NCBI GenBank assembly: GCA_019648995.1 | Contig: BLXT01007857.1 | Span: 201,638-226,214 of the forward strand | From: Plakobranchus ocellatus | Taxonomy: Eukaryota; Mollusca; Gastropoda; Plakobranchidae | DNA length: 24,577 nucleotides | Direction: 5' to 3' | Translations under genes and position numbers: made by a program | Notes under the pieces: model-generated | Seen by the model: only the letters and a program-made list of their open reading frames with translations | Told to the model about the DNA's origin: nothing | The model's database searches: none | Shown: in pieces, positions 1-12,800 of the stretch | Layout: the number at the start of each line of letters is the position of its first letter | Numbering within the stretch: position 1 is the stretch's first letter

Positions 1-808
1 ATTTAATGTATGGTTGCCTTTGACTATGGTATACATGCAAACGTTTCTAGCATCACAAAAAAATTTGTAATTGTTTAAAAAAAGGCATCAGATAAAGAAA
101 ATTCGAAACTGTCTTATTTATTACAGAGTGTGCTCTTCACTTTAAAATTGAAATCGTCCATTATTATTGTGATGTCCTGAGATTTTAGACAACCTTTTGC
201 TTTTTCTATTTCTTCGTAAAATTTCTACATTTTCTCAAGTAGAAAAGTTTTATGATGAAAAATGAGTCAGGCATTTTTTTAATATTTAACCTAGTTCTGA
301 AGAAATCCTGCAAATTTGGTAAAACTTTTTTTTTTTCAATTTTCCATGAATGTAAAATTTGAAGTATCTTTTATAACATAATATCTACAATGGCTCAAGT
401 GTAACTCCTCTGTAGCGCAGCGAAAAATTTTAAATGGTTGTAATAAAAAAAAAATGTGGAACCAGATACAGTTTCATAATCAACAATTTTATTGATGGAA
501 ATTCAAAAAAGCGGTTATCACCATGGTAGCCATGATAAATAATAAGCTTTGTCCTTTCGTCTCTGATTTCACATGCTGAGTCAATTAGTAACCATCACTT
601 TTTGAGAAAAAAAGTGTCTCAGGACCTGTCTGTCCTTGAGACCTCAAATTTGAGCAATGAGAAAATACACCTAAAGTGTTACAAATACCCTAAATATTGA
701 AATGCAATGCCTAGTTGACATTTTTTCAACAGTTGTTGAGGCTGTTTTCTTTTAAGTCTTGAAATTAGTGGTCAAATTTTTTAAAAGCGTTTTTCAATGT
801 TATTTTAG
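1..808. other. Intronic sequence of TRMT2A, no exon seen
   Basis: The next exon (809) begins in mid-codon inside the RNA-recognition domain, so this stretch should be intron and the first exons should lie left of the window. I looked for a segment encoding the preceding RRM strand, which should end with a phenylalanine-rich motif and a GT donor, and found none. The stretch is AT-rich with T and A runs. Confidence 0.6.
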
Positions 809-884
809 GAATGAAGAAGAGAGAGACAAAGCTTTGGAGAAGGTAAACGGTCATGTCTGGAAAAATCGTAAACTTGAGGCAAAG
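809..884 (+). CDS. TRMT2A: TRMT2A exon, end of RRM domain
   Basis: The acceptor is TTTTAG and the donor is GTTTGT. The first base completes a codon from an upstream exon, and the exon ends in phase 0. It encodes EERDKALEKVNGHVWK, closely like the last helix and strand of the TRMT2A RRM, where human has an EERDKAL motif. This places the window's start well inside the gene. Confidence 0.85.
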
Positions 885-3800
885 GTTTGTATACTTAAAT
901 AGATTTATACTAAAAAATAAGAAAGTTAATATTCTTATACTTTTTCAAAAGTTATGTATGATACTGTCCAATTCCTTGAAAATTACCTTTATCAGCATTA
1001 GTTATTCAATTTTTCAAAAAATGTAATACTAATGTGAGCATAATTCTCAAATCATATCATGGAAAAGTGCATTACTTTTAGATGATAAAGTGAGAGAAAT
1101 TATGTAAATTGAACTTATAAGTAAATTAAATTCCTTTTAATTCTGAACAAGATTGACCTAAGTTAGAATACTTAAAAGATGCATGCTAACTTTTTTGTCA
1201 AGTACAATTTGATACTGGTTTTATTGTCAACTGTTTGTCTATTCTATCCTGCCCACTATCAAACCTTGATGAATTTTAAATCAGACATGAATTTATTTGA
1301 TCTTTGTCCTACTTTTTTTCAGTACCTCGATATCGTCAGGCATATCTAATGTAAATAATATAATTCATACGGTTGCAATTTTTATTCTAGATTGCAGCTC
1401 CTGTGGCAGACCCATATTTACAGAAGAAAAATCAAGGTACAGATCTTCTCCTTTTGTGGATCTTTGCATATGTCAGATACATTAAGTGTTCTGTAACTTT
1501 GTTTTTCCTATTTAATTTGTAAATATATATATATATATATTTATAGATTGTAACAATATTTATTCTCAGTAAAATAGACAGAGCAGAGATGTTTGAGTAA
1601 TAATGCACCAAATTGTGAAATATGTTATTGTGCTTTGCATCTAGGCTTTGAACATATTTTATAGGGTTTTTTACACAAAATTGCCCAATCAAGGTAGACT
1701 TCAATGACATTTTGTGGAATCCATGCTATCTATTCAGCTCGTTTTCACAGATCTAGTTTAGCTGGAACAAGTCTGCACATTATGATTATTCCAGAAGTCT
1801 TTATTTGATTTTCAATGATTGGAGAATGAGCTTTTAATATCTAGAAATTTCTTGGAGTAACTCCTGGACATTGTTTATTGGGCATGCTAACAAAGGCTTT
1901 GAGAAGAATGGATGATGTTTTCTTGAATAAAATAAAGTTTTATATTGATGAGAACACAAATTATAAATGGAAGGTGTATTAAACTTGTGCTTGCTGCAGC
2001 TGATACCTGAATGACTGTTCACTGAGAGCAAAAATGCCACTGTTTTTTTAGAAAAGATCTAGCATCAGTTTGGGAAATTAGCTGTCTGTATTCTCCATCT
2101 ATTTTATTCAGTCTACTAAAATTCTAGATCAAAAGGGCACAAAACCCAATAGTATTGTATTTGCATTTCAAAACTGCTTGGCAGCATTGAGTGAATTTAA
2201 ACTTAAAGATTATATTTATGTTGTCAAGACGATTTTGCTGTAGTGCATTGTTTATGTTTATTGCGTAGGCTATTCAAAGCCAATAACTGTATGGTATTGT
2301 GTGGCTCAATAAAGAATCCTGTATCTTGCTCTTAAAATTTAGGTCAACAAAATGATAGATGCATGGTAAGGAATCAAAAAACTACTAAATTAGGGCATCT
2401 GTATTTTCCAAAGAGAAAGAAGTGAAAACCCACAATTTACATTCAAATAGTTCTGTTTACAACTTTGAATTTTCGCTAAAGTGTTCTTTATGTCATTCAT
2501 ATACTGTAACTGGGGTATTCTCAGGCAACGGATCCCATGCAGTCTCATTGGATAGGCAGCGTACTAAGGAATTAACCCCAGAGGAGGCAGAAGAGAGGTA
2601 ACCAAGTCTTTAATTTTGAAAGTCATATGGTCTCAAGATTAATGTATAGGCATTATCACTATCATCATCTTTACCACTGCCACCATCATCATCGACTACA
2701 TTTATTTCCATTAAATGGTGACAGCATTCTTGATTATGCCTTTGTATAAGTCTTTGTCTTTACCCTTACTATGTCCTTCCACATATCTCTTTACGTAGTG
2801 CTGTATATGCTTTTAAAAGAATTGTCTTGCAATGCCTAATTCTCTTGCAGATTCATTTGATCTATGCTCTGTCGAAAAATGCTAAGTATACTTCAGTAAT
2901 CTTTCTGTTTTTAAAACTTGTTCACAAACATTTTTTTTTAATTCCATTTTTTTTTGTTGGCTTTTTTTTTTACATGTGTCGATGCAATTTCAATTGGTAA
3001 GAAAACCGTTAGATGTTTATTTTAGTAAATGTTCTTTTTTTAATGATTGCAGTTTTCCTGTAATTTGTTTTTTTTATGAATCACAGTTGATATATGAATA
3101 TGTTAATAGGGTGTTTTAGTATTTTTAATTCTCTTCTATCATTGATTACTACTGTTTATTATTGTTGTAGTTGCTACTGCTTTTTTTTAGTCATATAGGC
3201 TCACAAACTTCTCATTCTTGAACCTTCTAATTTGCAATTAAAAAAAGTTGACCTCAAATATTTCAGGTTGAGAAACAATGTTTGTCCTTTGTGGAACCTG
3301 GACTATTCTCAGCAACTGCAGGTAACAATAGGGTTGAACTTTCTCTTAAAGTTCACTTTGACTCTGTGATGACATAAAGTCTAAATCAGTACAGTTAGGG
3401 GCGATTAATCTGAATTCATTGGGAAAGAGCAATAAAAAAATTCAGATTATCTAAAAACTCATGTTTATCTAAAATCCATTTAAGATATATATATATATTT
3501 TGTATGATTCTTGACTTGAGTGTGATATCAGCAAGGGTCCCTCATCACTGAGTCTCATTTGTTTTCTTTGTTTTCATTAAGAGTCTTACAGTTATAGTTT
3601 CGTAGACATAAAATTGGTAAGAGTGATGGCAAGCTCAAAGTCAGATATTATGGTGGGTTTGTTGGCCATTGTGCCATCCAATATTCCAATGAAATAAACT
3701 TACTGTAACTGAATTACTGAAATAATACGTAACTTTATCAAAATTTACTTTTGAAATAGAGGAAGAAAAAAATTCAAACCTCTTGGCCAAAAAATTATCA

Positions 3801-6800
3801 AATCCTATTTGAAACACAACCTATGACTTTAAGATCTGTTCCATCTATCCAATTTTCACAAAATGTCCTAAAACTTTTTTTTTTAGATTATATTTATTCT
3901 GTTGTAAGTACATTAAGTGACAATTTATTTTCAAAAATTTTTTTGCTTCACATCTCTTATGAAATTGACTTATTTTTATTAATTCTTTTTTTTTAAATTT
4001 TTGTTTTTTGTTCCAAATTTCAGCAAAAAACGGAGAAAGTAAAGAATGTGTTGCGTCAGATAGCCCAAGACAATTTTGTAAAATGGATGTTTAGAAATAT
4101 CAAGTGAGTGAAGTTTTTTTTTCCTTTTTTTGAGGGGGGGTCCCAGTGCCTTTCCCATTGTAATTTTTTTACCACATTTGATTAGTACATAAAAGTGGCA
4201 GATTAATTGACAGGAATTTAGACAAAGAGAATGAATTGTGAATAAACTTGTATTATTTACAATTGGTATTATTATAATCATACACCGTTGCTCTAAAGAG
4301 TTATGAAAGAGGCTCTTCCCCACATTCCCAGTCCATCACCTTTGATCAAAAAATGTGCTCAAAGTCGTAAACTATAGTGAGTTTGTCAGCTTTATTAAGT
4401 CTACCCTTAACTGGTGTAAAATCAGAGACAGAAGAGTAGAGTAGGAGGAAAAAGAGAGGGGAGAGGGGAAAAAAACAAGCAAAAAAAAACCAAACATTTT
4501 AGTGATGCTGAAGAAGTAAAGGCCAAGTGATATTATTGTAAGGTCAAGGAAAGTGATCTTCACTGAGACAATCATTATGTTGCTCATGAGTGCAATAATA
4601 GGAATGAAAATTATAGAAATAATAATAATAATAATAGTAGCAATAATAGTAATAATAATAATAATAATAATATCACCACTGAACACATTTATTTTCAGAG
4701 GGCTTTCTATTATATATCTGTTTGTATTTGCCTCCTCTCTTTTCCTAGCTGATGCTTGTTCAACAAGAAATGGTTAATGCCTGGTTGAACCTGTGTTGTC
4801 AGGTTGACGAAAAATTGCCATTTTCAAAGACAGTGCTAATCTTTGCCATTAACATTGGCTGATGTCTTTTTTTTTTTTTTTTAAATATGAACGTTTTGCA
4901 TTAGATGCCAATACAGAGAATGTAGTAAGTTACAAATTGTAACTCCAATCGATTATTGTGTGTGGTTAACTCTTTCACCTATATATCGCTGGCATACTGG
5001 CAATGTGGCTATTACACCTGAAATGAACATTGGCAATCTATAGTTGTGTGTATGAATATTATCATTTCCAAAATTACTTAATCTTCTCATACTCACTTTT
5101 ATCATACAGGCAAACTATTTTTCTTTCAGAGAATGTATACTTTTATAGAATTATCCGTAACAGAAAAAACATCACTTGAAATTCAAAGCAGCACTTCGCA
5201 TTTTCTTTGCATTTCTTCACGGGAGCTTAAGTTCAAGTAGTAAAATGCTGAGCACAGCAATAAGTGAAAGGGTTAATACAGATTTGGAGGTAGTTATTTT
5301 TATTTTCTCTTTTATGTATTATTTTGAAGTTAAATTATACACAACTCAACAAGGAACTGAGAAATTAGTCAAATTTTTTAAAAACTTTGGGTTATGTGCA
5401 AAATGCTTTGTGAGGTATTTGTTCAATGGTGTCTTATATTTTCCACAATTACAGAACTAAATTTGATGGAATGCCTTGCGAGTTGCTGCCTATTGTTCCA
5501 TCTGTAAGTTATCCGCTTTTTCTTTCTTTCTTTTTTTTTTTTAAGGGCATATTTGTATCTTTTTTTACTTTAATTTTTTAAAAGATGCGATATTTTTTTC
5601 ATCTGTACAACATTTGTCCTTTTGCTAGGAAAATCTTCTATCTTTATTTTTAAATGTCGTTCTAGCCCTCTAAGAGTCATGGCAGAAAAATAAGGTGTAA
5701 AGCTTCATGAAATGAGCTACAGGCTGTGGCCAAATTGAGATTTCAAGTAAAAATAATGTTATTGCATTCTTTGTGGTTCTCATCTTCTGCCCTCTATAAT
5801 ATTTATATCAAGAGAAGTCTATATTATTAAGTTAGTATTAGAGATCCCTTATTTGTTTGGAAACCAGGCCAAGAGAGTCAAAAGTGACACTTTGAGCATT
5901 TTGAACTGTTCAAAACAGCTTTCTGTGAGGTTTGTCTTGATGAAAACTAGTTAGAAGTATATTGGTTCTTAATCAGATGCCATTTTCAAACTTTTGGGAA
6001 AAAAAATATTTTAAGAATTAAAACAAAAAAGCCTTTAAAATTTATTTCTCTCAGAAGTGCTACATGCGGCATCCTACTTATCCAGACTGGTCTCAAGATA
6101 TTATATAACTTAAGCCTTGGATCCTCTGTCTGTGGTTCACATTTTATCATCTTTTTCACCTTTCTTTTTACAATAAATATTTTGGCTATTCTTGCTGCAG
6201 TTTATTTAATTTTAAGTGTTGTTAAAGTTTTTATACGATGAGTGTGGTCATTTGGCTTCTATATTCCTTGTAATTACTCTTTTGATTAGAAATAATTGTT
6301 TGAAAGAAATAATGAATATTACATGATAGTATGTTTTAATTTTTTTTTTTTTTTTTCAACTCAGCCTGAAACTTGTGAATACAGAAACAAAAACGAGTTC
6401 ACTATTGGATACGATCTGGATGTAAAAAGTGAGGCCATTTCTTATCTTAAGAAGACCGGAATTAATAAGTGAAAGTTTTCTTTTGCTAGGCTCACAATTT
6501 TCAAATGGTACTGTGATCAAACTAATACTGGCACCCCCCAAAAGCCCCTGACATTCAAAATAGGATCGACACAAGTCTTTTATTCAGTTCTCAGCTCTTC
6601 CACTTCGGTCCTCACAATCTGTTTTTGATTTACGATGAACTAAAGAGCTCTCTGTTTAGCTTTTGGTCTAGTCAAGTATGTGTTTGGGTCACTAAAATAG
6701 CGATGATTGTTGTAACGTCTCCTGTTCTTTAAAAATGGAAGCAAATAATACGGTTTCAAGTCATTCTGCCCAGATCAATAGGTGCTAGATTTAAATTTGA

Positions 6801-9800
6801 TATCAGTGACGCTCTTAAAATCCTTTTATGAGCATTGCCTATGAGAACAATGTTTGGACATTGTACATGATTTTAGGGGATGTTTGTTTTCTTTTTAATA
6901 ATTCAAAAATAAAAAGGGGAAACTAATTGTTTGTTCCAGGTTTTTATCTATTCAATGTCTCTCACTTGTTTTAAAGTGATGCTTTGTCATCTGGTAATAT
7001 TAATATGTCAGACATCTTGTTGGCAAAAGACTTGTACCTTGGTTTCTATTTATATTTGATATATATATTATTATATAGGCCTACATATACATATGTATGT
7101 ATACTCTTTAAAGTTTTCATTTTTAAAAATATTCTCTCTGGAGGCTATGGATAATTGTTGTATATGTATGCTAATTGGTTAACTTCATCTAATGTGGATC
7201 TATATTCTGCTCAGTTTGTTGTGTCATTTCACTGTTCACAATTTTCGACAAGTTTTGTCTGTTTATGCATTGGCTTGGTTCTTTTTTGTTTTGTTTGACC
7301 TGTCGTTGTATGTGTATTGTCCACAGCTGTGATGGTTGGATTCCGCTATGGCTTGTATAAAGATGGGACTACATCGGTGGGAGATTGTTCCAATCTTGGA
7401 ATAGCCATGCCTGCTGCTGTCCCTGTAGTGAAGGTAAAGTAGACACAGGTTAAGATTGTTCCAACCTTGGAATAGCCACACCTGTTGCTTTACCTGTAGT
7501 GAAGGTAAAGTAGCCACATGTAAAGATTGTTCAAATCTTGGAATAGCCAACCCTGTTGCTTTGCCTGTAGTGAAGGTAAAGTAGCCACGGATTAAGATTG
7601 TTCAAACCTTGGAAAAGCCATACGTGTTGCTGTCCCTGTAGTGAAGGTAATGTAGCCACAGATTAAAATGGAGGATGGGTGCTATATTGATTGGAGAGAC
7701 CTGCTGTAGAATTGGTAGATTTTCCTCTTCTCCTGTGTGAGGAAATATTATTATTATTGTCATGTGATCTCTATAGAGTCAAAATGTAATCTGAACTCTT
7801 TAGACTATCATAGAAGTCGCTCATGTAAAATGTTGTAACACCAGCGCTGATAAAAGAAGAAAATTAAAGAGTAAGTTGCTGATGTAAATTCTAAATCATA
7901 TTTCTTTGGTGCTTTCCCATTTCTTAAATTCTGTTCTTTTATGTATAGACTTGAAATAAGAACTTAAATAAGAATGCATGTAGGAAACTTGCATATCTAT
8001 GAACATGAATTAAAAAAAAAAAAAAAAAAAAAAAAATTCCTCAATTTTAAATTAAAAATGGCAAACATTCTAGCCCCTTCTTCGATTTTTTTGTCCAGAG
8101 TTTTACAGAATTTGTGTCCAAATCAAAGTGGACACCATATCTTCAACATGCAGGAACGGGGCATTGGCAGACATTAACCGTGAGAACCTTTAGAACAGGC
8201 GATATCATGGTCATGGTAGACTTTGTGCCCCGAGACTTGCACCAGGTGACAATCATGGTCTTTCACGTTTAGTGCTTTTGACTTTGAGTGATTTACTTGC
8301 TTTTTGCATGCTTTTTTGTTCAAGATAACTAACTCAATACAATCCCAAGTGGATATATAGAGAATGACACTTGCTACAATAAACTGTCTGAAATGACAGG
8401 ATTCCATCCACTTCACTATGCAGTAAATCTTGTACTAAGTTTGTTTGGCTATTTTAAAAAGTTTGGTGGATGCAATATTAGCAGTAATCAAGTAAAATCG
8501 CATCACTACTATAATAAACTGCCTTTTTTAACCACAGTTTTGCCTGGATCTGTCTTAAATTTTTACTTGTCATATTGTTCTTTTTCTTTTATACAAAGCT
8601 CACTAAACACATATTAACATGGAAAAAAATTTTACAGGGTACACACCTTCCAAATCCTCCGAGCTTGTGATTTACCTCCGCAATAGGTTTGCTTTAGCTA
8701 AGGTGGCTCCATTTTTTCTTTATCCACTTGGGAGTGGGTCAGCTGAGGCATGTGTTGGAGAAAGGAATCAATTTTCGGTTCTTTTTTGCGCAACAGTTGA
8801 AAGCTCCTGCATTGAATTTTCAATGGCATCTATTTTCTGTAAATTAGATCTATGTCTAAAATCTTGCCTCTCAATACACACTAGTCCTCTTCCTCCTCTC
8901 CCTACCCCCTCCTAAATTTAAAAACTAGCCAAATGCAGAGTAAATCAATCTTCCACCTCTCCCCTCCTCCATGCACAAACACTTTTTTTTTTACCATTAT
9001 CAGGATAAATATTATAAGGAGTATTCAATTTGATTGGTCTCAATGCTTCAAATATAACAGATGCATTGGGCTTACCCCGAGGGAACACGTCTGACAAGCA
9101 CACACATGAAATCTTTGTTATCACTCATACGCAGGGGGCAACGCCAGAGTGCTTCTGAAGCTGTATTTACTGGTTGGCTTTGAACACTGAACACAGCCAC
9201 AAGCCCATATTCCATGCCTTGTTTGTTTTGTTTTTTTGATTGGGCTATATGTTGACTGCCACCTGCAACCCTTGTCCTCTCTCATTCTTAATCTTAAGCC
9301 ACAAATTTTTGTTTCCTCCCAATGCCCCATCCCTGCCCCAAGATTTAAAGGAGATTTTTCTAGCTTAGCCAGTGGCCGATTTTTTCAGTTTAGAGATTCA
9401 GTTGTACAGGCAATGCATTTTTTTTTCATTTGGCTACACTTCAGTGGTTCCTTGAAATCAAAGATGGATCTCAGATGAATTAGTTTGGTACAATCTAATT
9501 TACTAGATTCAAAAAAGAAAAAATCTCACAGATTTTTAACTTTCCCTGAGTGCAAGGTCTACTTTGAATCTAAGTTTTTTGGACTCAAATTGCACTATAA
9601 AATCAAATGCATAGATGTGAAATTTTTTTAATGCTAATAAAATTTATATGTAATTAAATTCATGGGCCGAATGCTTTGTTGCTGTGGCACTGTTTGTCTC
9701 ACTTGTAATAGTTTTGAATCCATCAACTCAATTCAGAAAGGTTCTCGGTGTTGATTTTTATTGATGAATCAAATGCTGTGAACCAATAATTGTGCTTTAT

Positions 9801-12800
9801 TTCATACATGTGCATAAATGACGCTTTGAAATAAGCATTATGAATTTTATTTCCAACTTCAAGAGTGAGATTGAAGAGGCTAAAGTTTCTCTGAGAGAAT
9901 TCTATACTAGCGGTGAAGGCAGCAAGATTAATGTGAAATCCTTTTACTTCAGAGTCATTGGCAAAAAGTAAGTCTTATTTTATTGCGAGTTTATAAAAGT
10001 TTTGTTGTGCTTGACTTCAGAAATTTTCTTTTCATTTTACTTATATCAAATAAAAAAAAAAATAAAGAGAAAAGACCAGGATAATGAAAGCTTTTCAAGA
10101 AGACCTGAAGAGGGAAATAAGCAATTAATATATGACTGGGCATAGCTACTTCTAACTCAGCTTTTTGAGGAGAAGCATAGTAAATACCCACATTTTAAAA
10201 CTAATGCATTGGCTCATTATGGGTGCTTTTTGGGTCATATAGACATGCTAAGGCTGATAAAACGATGTATAATATACACAGGATATTGAAGTGACGGTAA
10301 TGGTTTCAGTTTTAACTCCTCTAAAAAGTGGCTCACTATGTCTCTTCATTTTTAAGTGATTTGATTGTAGAGTTCAAGAGTTAAATAGACTTATTTTGAC
10401 TTTAATACAATATACTTGTTTTCAGGGGCAGCAGTAGTGGTCCCGATCTGCAATTGTTGTTTGGAGAAGAGGTATTTCATTAAGATTACCAATATCAATA
10501 TTACTTTTTACAAAAAAGAAAAAAAAAAAGACTGCAGAAGGAAGTACAAATAAAACTCTAATTATCAAGTTCATTGAAACTATAATGAAAGTTAAAATTA
10601 AAGCTTCAAAAGCCAAAGACACTTGGATGTGAATTTACAATTTCAATTTTTGCCATAATTTGAATGAGTTCACAGAACTCTGAATTTTACAATTTTTGTT
10701 TTTAAACAATCAGTTATGGGATTTCTTACAGAGAGGGGAAATTGACAAAGATACTTTGTTGAGGTGGAAAAGAAATTCGTGCAAAAGTGACAAAAATATA
10801 AACCTTCTTTTTCATTTAAATGATGCAACAATGTTCAGAGAAATATATAATTATGTGCTTTCCTTTTTTTTTTTTCTTTTACCGTTTCAGCATGTCTTTG
10901 AATCCTTGATGAAGCTGAGATTCCGCATTTCTCCACAAGCTTTTTTTCAGGGTGGGTTAAGTTTTTACAAATCAAAATTTTCTGGACCTAAAATGTGCAC
11001 CACACAAGAATATCAGAAGAAAGAAAATGTGTCTTCCTAAAATTCCTTTTACAGTGTTAGAAAATTGTTATGCCTTGTATAAATAAATTTGAGTATCCCA
11101 TGCCACACTGGGAAATTCTTAAACCAACATTTTTGTACTGCAAGCCTGGTTTTTATTTATCATTACTGGTTATGGAGTTTTTTTTTTTTTTTCATCTTTT
11201 GTGGTTATGGAGTGGATTTTTACTCATAACTGGTACTTATGGAGAGGATTTTATTTGTCATTCATTTTAGGGAATGATTTTTGTAAAGCTTTAATGATTA
11301 ACGAGTTAAAGATTAATTTAGATCCAACTCTGTTTTTTCTTCCTCTTGTGTATGAGTTAGTTGTGTATCTGTACTGAATTCACGTATTGTCTTGGCATTC
11401 ATCGCATATCAAATCTAGGTCTAGATCTATTATGACTCACATATTACCATCAATATCTTTCACAGTCAGGTGATGGGGGACAGGTTCAGTTGTCCTGTAT
11501 TCTTGCCTAATACTATTCTCAGCACACTTATTGTTTATTTTTTATGGGATGATGGGCCTAGACATTCCTCAAATGTGTGCTGGTATTGTAAACAAGTTAT
11601 GTTTGTGTATAATACATAATGCATGCACTACTTTGTATTTGTAGAATGATTATAGTGATAGACAGATTGATTGGTCCATGTTTTAAGTTTGCAATACTGA
11701 AGGGCTTAAAGGCATTTCTAATATTGAGCAAAATAGTTTGTTTATATGTTCAAGCACATATCAATTTTCTTTTTCTTTTAAATTTCATAACTTTTTTTAG
11801 AATTTTCTTGGATTTTCTAGGAACAAAAGCTAGTTTTAATGAAAGGCAAACTTGTAGAGAGTCAGACACTTAAAAAAAAAAAAAGGGGGGGAGGGAGAGG
11901 GTGATTAAGTTTGGCTGTTTCACAAATGATATACTACATACTAGACTTAACTGAGATATCATACTATAAATAGCATAAACCATGAACAATAAGTTTTTCT
12001 TTTAAAATTTTATCCATGGGTAAGAGACATCTTTTGTTATTATGATATATCACATGCATTTTTTAAAAATTGTTTTTTTCCTCCCTCATTATGCTTTCTA
12101 CCATAACTTTGTTTCCAGTGAACACCCCGGCCACAGAGAAACTGTACAGCCTTATCTCAGACTGGTGCGAAGCTTCATCCAACACTACATTGCTTGATGT
12201 CTGCTGTGGTACGGGAACTATTGGTCTCTCTATGGCTAAGGTAATAAGATAATTAATGGATAAAAAAATTGAAAGTAGCACAAGGTTAGATAAATGCAAA
12301 TAAACATTTTTTTCACTAGTCATGCATCACAAATAGCTTGGAAATTTGATACAAGGGAAATTATAAAATAATTAGATTATTTGAAACAACCTCAAATGTT
12401 GTATTACAAAAAATTGCTTTAAAAGCATAGTAAAACACTTTTCTGTCTAGTACTTTGATCCTTGAAAATGAAACAGGCGTGACTCTGTGTCTCTCTCGTT
12501 AACAAAGAGTGCCTGTCAGCAATGAGAGAAAAATTGACAAAAACTTGTCTCTGTATTTCAGACTGTGAAAGAAGTGATTGGCATTGAGATGTGCACTCAA
12601 GCTGTTGAGGATGCTCGGGCAAATGTAGCCATCAATGGTATGTTGCATTTAATCATGTTAATATATATAAGATTTTCATCTCCTGGGAGTAATAGTAATG
12701 TGCGATCTTTTGCAAACACAGAATGATTTAAAGAATACAAATCTCTGCTCCCATTTGCCAGTAGTAAATAGACTAGTGATGGATCTGGAGATTCTGCGTT

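Larger units (their letters stand above)
4104..5454. other. TRMT2A intron with purine tract, AAT repeat and a TTAA element
   Basis: 1,351 bp. In order it holds a G/A-rich tract (4425-4488), an imperfect ATA/AAT microsatellite (4617-4672), an 18-base T run near 4865-4882 and the TTAA-flanked element at 4966-5276. Confidence 0.8.

Noticed and set aside
4372..4777. Isoleucine-rich open frames on both strands
   Set aside because: They are translations of the AAT microsatellite, with no conserved pattern.
6365..6421. Alternative end of the YRNKNEF exon at the GT of 6422
   Set aside because: It gives phase 0, which clashes with the next exon at 7327; the GTGAGG donor at 6429 restores the phase and gives a better family match.
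7263..7550. 95-codon minus-strand frame with internal repeats
   Set aside because: It is the antisense shadow of a TRMT2A exon and its 71-bp tandem repeats; the repeated peptide only reflects the DNA array.
8619..8915. 98-codon plus-strand frame
   Set aside because: No family resemblance and no place in the TRMT2A phase chain; the exons at 8099 and 9864 join directly in phase and in the family alignment.
10696..11040. 114-codon plus-strand frame overlapping the FRISP exon
   Set aside because: It is a read-through of intron, exon and intron. Only 10891-10951 of it is coding, bounded by TTTCAG and GTGGGT.
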